Assembly: GCA_963791575.1 (NCBI GenBank)
Contig: CAWBSY010000018.1
Location: forward strand, 72,284-136,283
DNA: 64,000 nt
Source: JAOAPG01 sp963791575
Lineage (GTDB): Bacteria > Acidobacteriota > Terriglobia > Terriglobales > Acidobacteriaceae
Direction of reading: 5' to 3'
Shown here: piece after piece, positions 58,182 through 64,000 of the stretch
Position numbering within the stretch: position 1 is the stretch's first letter
Layout of the letters: each line of letters opens with the position of its first letter
Notes under the pieces: generated by a model
What the model was told of the DNA's origin: nothing
Databases searched by the model: none
What the model saw: only the letters and a program-made list of their open reading frames with translations
Translations under genes and position numbers: made by a program

Positions 58182-59455
58182 CTAACTCGGCCGACAGCTT
58201 TTCGGCGGGCGAGTCGACGACAAGGACGCCTCGCTGCGCCAGCAGGCTGGTCGCCTTATGCCGGTCGTCCAGTACCTGCATCGCCACCGCCTTTTGAAAG
58301 ACCGAGGGGGCGGTATCGATGTCCTGGCGCGCTGTTCGGAGGACTTTGGTGTCTAGCAGCGCGACGGCCGCGACCAGGTGGCGCGGCTGGAGAGAGGCAA
58401 GCTCGTTAATGGTCGTACGCGAAGAGTCCGCGTCCCACAGGTCGGTGAAACAGACGACCAGCGAGCGCTTCCGCCATCGTGCGCGAAGGTACCGAGGGCC
58501 TTGCGATAGTCCGGCTCCGCAAAGGTTGCCTTCGCGTTGTACAGCGCCTCCATGATCGCATAGACCTGGCGCGTCCTTTTTTCGGCGGTAGATAGGTCTG
58601 CACTTCGTCGGCGAAAGAGCAGCAGTCCCACGCGATCTTCTGACAGCGTCGCAACGTATGCCAGGAGCAGAGCTGCGTTAATGGCGTAGTCCAGCTTCTG
58701 AATGCCGTCGATCTCGGCGAGCATCGTTCGGCCCACATCGATCGAGAATGACGGACTGAGACTTTTCCACTTCGTACTGCCGCGCAACCAGTTTGCCGCT
58801 GCGCGCCGAGGCTTTCCAGTCGATACGGCGCATTTCATCGTCAGGCATGTACTCGCGCAGGCTTTCGAACTCGCGACCTGCCCCCTGCAGCCGCGCCGCT
58901 CGAATACCGACCTGCTGGAGCCGGCCGCGCTTCGCCATTAAGGTGAATGTCGCCGTATCGACAAGATTAGGATAGACCTTGACGTCCTGTGGCAGCGTAA
59001 CCCGGGCAAGCCGATTAACCAAACCGATTGGCCGCGCATCCGCAAATGAATGTCGCCGAACCGATAGTCACCGCGGGCGGTAGGCGTGAGGTGGTAGACC
59101 GCGGCGTGCCTACCGCCAGGCGCGATCGTGAAGGCAAAAGGCTTTTCATCGAGATCAGACCGCATCTCCAGGGGAGGCGAGTTGCGCAGCTCCACCGAAC
59201 GCTCATCTTCGCGCCGTCACGCACCCTCACCCGTACCGGATTCTCCGCCGCAAGGGACAGTTTCTCGTCGACATTCCGCTCTACTTCCAGCGCTTCCGGA
59301 GGCGGCAGCAGGAACCAATCGACAACCGCAAGCAGTGTCAGCAGCCCCGACCACCCGAGCGCGACATACAGCAGTCCCGTATTCAACCCCGTAAAAAGTA
59401 ACGGTACCCCACCTAGCGCGAACAGTATCGACCAGAGCCTGCTGAATGTCACCAA
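58141..59455 (-). CDS. DUF58 domain protein (many frameshifts)
   Basis: About 437 residues, start GTG 59452 or TTG 59455. Two N-terminal transmembrane helices (LWSILFALGGVPLLFTGL; VALGWSGLLTLLAVVDWFLL), then a beta domain (PEALEVERNVDEKLSLAAENPV). The DUF58 core is GAGREFESLREYMPDDEMRRIDWKASARSGKLVARQYEVEKS (family hallmark), with LDYAINAALLLAYVA and QVYAIMEALYNAKATFAEPD. The end, HLVAAVALLDTKVLR...AEKLSAELVNRYLEVKERMML, is found in a separate frame. It resembles the VWA-like partner of MoxR ATPases; no MoxR gene is in view. At least six indels. Confidence 0.85.
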
Positions 59456-59548
59456 CTACTCCTAATCCTGGCAATCTAAATCAGACTATTGCGCCAAAGC
59501 CCGAGATAAATCCTGCGTGAATGGCGGTCCAAACGGAAGTGCAGGCAG

Positions 59549-62500
59549 TCAGCGCCAGTTTCCCAGGAGCACAAATGGCGCCCAATAGTAAGGATGAGAC
59601 CAGTTCGGGTTTCTGGCTTTCAAGTTTGATCTTGCCCCGTTTTCAGATCCGCCTGTCTTCATTAATGACAGCGCTGCTTGGCGAGAGCCGCCTTTATGCA
59701 TCTGGTTGGCAGTCAGGTTCGCGGAGAACTTCTCATCAAATGCGCCGTGCTTTCGTCGTTTACCGACCATTGAGAGACGACCTGCGTGGGCACGCCCGCG
59801 GCGAAAATAGCCCAGGTCAGCCCGATGATGCCTTCACCGCTTCGTTTCTCTCCTCGTGCTGTGTTACAGGCGGAAAGAACGACCATGTCGGCGTTCAGGT
59901 CGAGATCAAAAATCTCTCTGGCGGTCAGAAAGCCGTCTTCGCCGGTGGTTTTGTCCGGCAGTGCCAGCACTACCGCGGAGAGAAGGGGCGCGGCGTCGTT
60001 GAAAAAGCCGTGCGTCGCGAAATGGAGATACCGGTATTTCCCCGCCTCGCGTTTTGCTGTCGCCTCCTGCGCCGCATCACCGGTGTAAATCGTCGCGTCC
60101 TTGAAGTCCTGTTGGATCGCCGTGGCTTCCAGCTGCGTGCCCGGCAGATCCGATAGGTAACCGCCTCGTGGAAGATAGAGATCAGAGAGGGCGCGGCAAT
60201 CGGCCGATCAGTCGGTCTTGCTTCACGCGTCGGCACCGCAATCGGATGTTCCGCCGCGCTTATTGCGCGCGATGGAGCGGCAATCGGGCGGTCGGGCCAA
60301 ATCTGCTTTACGTGACGAAGCCGCGATTGGGCGGTCGGCTGCATTAGCTTTACGCGATGGCGCTGCGATAGGACGATCCGCCTGCTTCGGCTTGCGTGAT
60401 GGCGCGGCAATCGGCCGGTCCGCCTGTTTGCTTTGCGAGAGGCTGCGGGAATGGGCGTGAGGCTGCCGGATCGGACGTTGCCCCGGAATATCAGGATCGT
60501 CTCCGAAGCGCTGTTCGTCGCCAAAATTGGGGTTCGCAAACGCTGGTGCATAGTTCGTTCGGCATGGCGGCGCTTGTTGCCCGTGTTCGCTGCAAACGCC
60601 GCCGCGGCACCGGTTGCGCTGTAAGCATACGTATTTCAAACCAATTCAATAGAAACGACTGTCCAGCGGAATGTCGCGGCGAACGCGAAGCGGTAGGCGC
60701 AAGCAGCGCCGCGAATGGAACATCCCACAGTATTCCGTCCGGCAGATAAGCAGGCGCTTTTTTCCGCGGATATAGCCTCGGCGGGCTGGATGAGCGCGCG
60801 ATAGAGCGCCGTCGCGGGTTCGCGATAAGCCCTGCGCGGATCGGCGCAGGCCGACTGAAGCGCGCTCACCTCGCGGCCAAGGTCCCGAGCCTTGATGGAG
60901 AGGATACGCGTCTCCAGCACCGGCATACCGTGTGGGCAGGTGACTATGAATAGAACAACCTCATCCGTAGCGCCGGCGGACAATGGAAGGTATTCGAGCA
61001 GAGCGGTGTCCGCCGGCAGGAAACCGGCCACTTCGGACAACGTGATTGTCTTTGCCGCCCGTATCCGGGCGAGATCAGGCTCGCGCGCATAGAGTTCGTC
61101 GTCGAAGAGCTGGAGATCATGCTCGGCCGCGCGCAGGCGCAGCTTTATGGCCTCCGCGCGCTTCCTGGAGCCGATCTCGTTTTGAACACCTTCTTTGACA
61201 AGCTGGTAGTTGAGTGCGAAGGAGGTCTGCCGTAAAGTTTTCTCCTTCTCCCGGTCATCCGGTGATAGCGAAGCCTGCAGCTGGACTTTGCCATCGTTTA
61301 GAATATCCAGCAGAGCGCGCGCCTTCATTTTTTGAACGAGAGCAAATGCCTCTGCGGCTTTTCCGCGGCGCAGCAGCAGTGCCAGAAAGTCTCGATATAC
61401 ATAGATAAACTTCGTTAGAAATGTTGATTTCGCTTCGGAAAGTCCGCCAAGCGCTCCCCGTGCTGTCTCGAGGAGAGCAACGGCTTCGCGAAGATCTTTT
61501 TCCGCGCCCGCCAGATCGTGCCTTGCCTGCTCGATCCCGCCTATTTCCGTCAGCGCAATGAATCGTGAAAGGGGTTCTTTCGCCCCATCCGTGCCTGCAA
61601 GTTCCTGCCGGAAGTAGTCCAGCGCGCGACCCTGGTGTCCCAGACGCTGTTCCACAAGGCCCAGGCTATGGAGAGTGGATGGCACGAGGGCGAATAGCCC
61701 CGATTGGCGCTCGATGGCAAGCAGTTTCTCCCAGGAGACCCCTGCCGTGGCGTAATCATGCATCAGAAAAGCTAGGTCCGCGAGCACGTTTAAATTGCGA
61801 TTTTGCTCGTTCCCCGTCGCCGGGTTGCGAAGCAGCGGCATGAGCCTTTGAGCGTACACCCTGCCGAGGTCGTGCTGACCGGCGCCCTCGTAGATGAGGA
61901 CGACCGCGTAAAGCGCGTCCACCTGGTCGTACTCGTCGCCAGACCCCTCCAGAAGTTTGACCGCCTCCAGATAGTCGCGCAGCACGGTCGCCTTCTGACC
62001 GATATAATCATAGAGCGTGGCGATGTGCATCAGCTCCAGTGCCTGTCCGCGCTTGTCGCCAAGATCTTTGTAGATCTGCTGGGCTTCCTGGTCGCTCCGG
62101 AGTGACTCGACAGGTCGACCTAATAGGAACTGAAAATTTGCAATCTGCCTTAGAGCCTCCGCCGCATTGGCCTTGTCCTGGATGTGACGATAGAGGGCAA
62201 CCTCGTTAACGTAGTGCATCAAGGCTGTATCATACTGTCCACTGGATGTATATAAATCGCCCAGAATTTGATGCGTCCAGGCCTCGTCTGCCGTGTCGTT
62301 CCTTTTGTGATAGAGCGCGATCGCCCGCTGATAGGACTCTTTCGCCTGCTCGATGGCGGCTGGAGTGGCAGTGGGTTCTCCGAACCTGCTGTAGGTGACC
62401 GTGCCGAGGTACCACAGCGCATCCGCCTCGTCCTTCTCATCCATTGTGGACCGAGCAAGCTGAATGGCATGACTGTATGATGTTGCGGCATCGCCCGTCT

Positions 62501-63055
62501 GGTTTCTCGTGTTTTCAAGGTTGCCCAGGACGATCCACGCCTGGACCTCGCGAACCGAATCTCCAGCTTCGTGAAAGAACTCCGCGCCGATTTGCATCGT
62601 TCAATGGCAGCATCATCCGGGTTTTTCTGAAAGAGAATCGCGTTGTTCAGCAGCGCGTCGCCCTGCCCGATCTTGTCGCCGTCCGCACGACACACCTCCA
62701 GGGACCGCTGAAAGAAGTCCTGGGCTTTTGCCGCGTCACCGCGCGCCATTGCAATGTTGCCTAAATTCAGCAGCGCTTTGCTCTCGCCATGCATATCACG
62801 GCGCCCGCGAGCGGCGGTCAGAGCATTCATGTAGAGCCGATCCGCCTCATCCAGGGCTGGCGGCGTCCGAAGCTGGGCTTTGTGCCCGGCATCCAGGAAG
62901 GCCTGTACCTCCTGGCTTACTGTGCTCGCCCTGGCCCTGTCTAAATCGTTCGGCGCGACAGGCTGCTGTAAGGCATAGGCAGGGGACAGGCCTTTCAAAA
63001 GGAGGCCGCTCAAGATTAGGATTGCAGTCAGCAAAAGCCGGTGGATTGGCATCAT
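59549..63055 (-). CDS. Secreted TPR-CHAT domain peptidase with an internal 14-residue repeat
   Basis: About 1165 residues across several frames. Signal peptide LLLTAILILSGLLLKGLSPAYA. Residues 40-650 are TPR/MalT-like helix pairs (GQYDTALMHYVNEVALYRHI, DLGDKRGQALELMHIATLYDYIG). A CHAT domain (caspase-like) begins near TALLEYLPLSAGATDEVVLFIV. It is interrupted after ANPNFGDEQ by six copies of an ADRPIAAPSRKxxx repeat, then resumes at LPGTQLEATAI. HFATHGFF has the catalytic His and VVLSACNTARGEKRSGEG the catalytic Cys. It ends PNWSHPYYWAPFVLLGNWR, a normal CHAT end. Both catalytic residues are intact. Frameshifts near 62600, 60700, 60300 and 59750. Confidence 0.85.
60196..60448. repeat. Six 42-bp tandem repeats inside the CHAT gene
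   Basis: The plus-strand core GC(A/G)AT(C/T)GG recurs at 60196, 60238, 60280, 60323, 60365 and 60407. The spacing is 42 bp, except one 43-bp step that shifts the frame. On the coding (minus) strand each unit gives (A/T)DRPIAAPSRKxxx, with variants AEHPIAVPTREARP and TDRPIAAPSLISIF. Pro-rich and presumably flexible. Confidence 0.85.
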
Positions 63056-63195
63056 AATTGTTTCCCTTTACAGAAACCTGTATTGCGTCCGATTTTTCAT
63101 TATGACATACAACAGTTAACCAGAAGGACACCGGGTTTGCCGTGTGGAACGTCGCTGCAGTCTGGACAAATATAGAGGTGGTCGAGGAGCGCGAT

Positions 63196-64000
63196 TTGTT
63201 AAAGCCTTACTCGTTACGTCATGGTGATACAATTGGTGTTGTCGCGCCATCCAGTCCCGTGCCAGAGGAAGATCTCGCCAGGGGAGTTGCCCTGATAGAG
63301 GCACGAGGCTACCGCGTTCGCCTGGGACAGAATGTGCTTGCCGTGGCTTCACATTGTGACTATCTGGCCGGCGGCGATACGCAACGCGCTTCCGACCTGA
63401 ACGCCATGTTCGCCGATCTTTCCATCGATGCGATTTTCTGTGCTCGCGGCGGGTACGGATCGATGCGCCTCTTCGATCTCCTGGATTGGGAGGCAATTGC
63501 CGCCAACCCGAAACTGTTTGTCGGGTATAGCGACATCACCTGCCTCACACCGCCCTGGCGCGATTGGGGTGGGTGACAATCCACGGTACGATGGTATCGT
63601 CGCTATGGAAACTTGACGCACCGGCATTGGAGCGGTTCTGGCGGCATCGTGGAGCGCGCGGAGCCGTTGGGCTTCTACCGCCGGCCGACCCAGATACGAT
63701 GCAGACTATCGTTGCCTGCGCAGCGGAAGAGAACCCGCCGGCGGCAACCTTTGTCTCATGGCGCAGGCGTGCGGTTCGCGCTTTGCACCCGATCTTCGTG
63801 GCAAAATCGTGCTGCTGGAAGATGTGAACTCCGCCGTCTATCATGCCGACCGCGACCTGACCCAACTGCTCAATGCCGGACTGCTGCACGAGGCGGCCGG
63901 CTTCGTTATCGGCACGTTGACAGGCTGGCACAAACACGAAGCGGAAGTGCCGCGCAACACGCCACACTCCCTCTGGACGGAGTTCTTCACGCGGTCTTCT
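63196..64000 (+). CDS. LD-carboxypeptidase (peptidase S66), partial, frameshifted
   Basis: Start TTG 63196, with GAGGAG 6 nt upstream. It runs off the window end, and at least two indels (about 63555, 63790) break it. LKPYSLRHGDTIGVVAPSSP, then FCARGGYGSMRLFDLLDWEAIA, and LFVGYSDITCL (family motif with the likely nucleophile Ser). Continuing in other frames: LGWVTIHGTMVSS and GKIVLLEDVNSAVYHADRDLTQLLNAG (the catalytic Glu region). The enzyme removes the terminal D-Ala from murein tetrapeptides in the cytosol during wall recycling, or acts in microcin self-immunity (MccF-like). Divergent from the CHAT gene. Confidence 0.85.

Noticed and set aside
60196..60448. CRISPR array
   Set aside because: Regular 42-bp units with similar sequence throughout, no unique spacers, and the units translate to a conserved 14-residue motif in the CHAT frame.
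40042..64000. Genomic island in the acidobacterial chromosome
   Set aside because: No integrase, no tRNA-linked attachment site at the joint, a thiolase cut in mid-gene, several mutually different compositions and pervasive indels. Chimeric assembly explains this better.

Overview
The first 40 kb (1-40,041) read as one Acidobacteriota genome (Koribacter/Terriglobus-like, inferred). Evidence: a FecR/DUF6600 protein, tandem DUF6328-type membrane proteins, a GAF-like protein with a conserved C-terminal block, an OmpA protein with an Ala-rich coiled coil, a TonB receptor with an N-terminal carboxypeptidase-regulatory domain, HAAS/PadR pairs, and short hairpins of the 'GACAGCCG-CCCT-CGGCTGTC' type between genes. 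Gene order is ordinary, GC is moderate, and most genes are intact. Several genes carry single-base frameshifts that look like uncorrected read errors; lon alone has about six.

Layout of the acidobacterial part. 1-6.9 kb: Tat-exported protein (partial), FecR/DUF6600, DUF302, lon, pheA, GNAT. 7-13.4 kb: hypothetical, ino1, two DUF6328-like proteins, M48 protease, OmpA protein. 13.7-17.7 kb: small Cys proteins, Crp/Fnr regulator, NarX-type histidine kinase, ECF sigma with ZAS anti-sigma. 17.9-21.5 kb: GAF-like protein and Slt-type lytic transglycosylase. 21.6-27 kb: a diiron PaaA/BoxB-like oxygenase with IpdB/GctB-like, enoyl-CoA hydratase, IpdA/GctA-like and rhodanese genes, split by a PadR/HAAS pair. 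This is the most interesting metabolic locus: a candidate CoA-dependent ring-opening pathway. 27-33.7 kb: ribA, diguanylate cyclase, rhomboid, truB, VOC, SRPBCC/ArsR. 33.8-37.4 kb: MerC, TonB receptor and a Cys/His-rich exported protein, probably metal-related, with an 18-bp palindrome upstream. 37.5-39.9 kb: LytTR response regulator, two coupled exported proteins, and the last 58 codons of a thiolase.

At about 40,042 the thiolase stops mid-gene and the character changes. There follow a truncated bestrophin-like gene (40.1-40.8 kb), a strikingly AT-rich block (40.8-41.5 kb) whose reading frame resembles the C-terminus of reverse transcriptases of arbuscular mycorrhizal fungi, and then GC-richer bacterial DNA to the end. 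The last part carries thyX, a SigH-type sigma factor, MFS, a KGG-repeat stress protein, an enolase-superfamily dehydratase, tRNA-Ser(UGA), several VapBC remnants, two PhyH dioxygenases, an IS5-family element, DUF58 and TPR proteins, a TPR-CHAT protease and an LD-carboxypeptidase. SigH together with this gene set suggests Armatimonadota (inference). Nearly every gene there is frameshifted, and a very GC-rich piece (50.2-51.9 kb, alcohol dehydrogenase plus hypothetical) looks like yet another source. I read the right 24 kb as a low-accuracy, probably chimeric assembly, not as a genomic island.

The best biological leads are the oxygenase/IpdAB-like cluster, and the secreted TPR-CHAT protein whose CHAT domain is interrupted by six 14-residue repeats.
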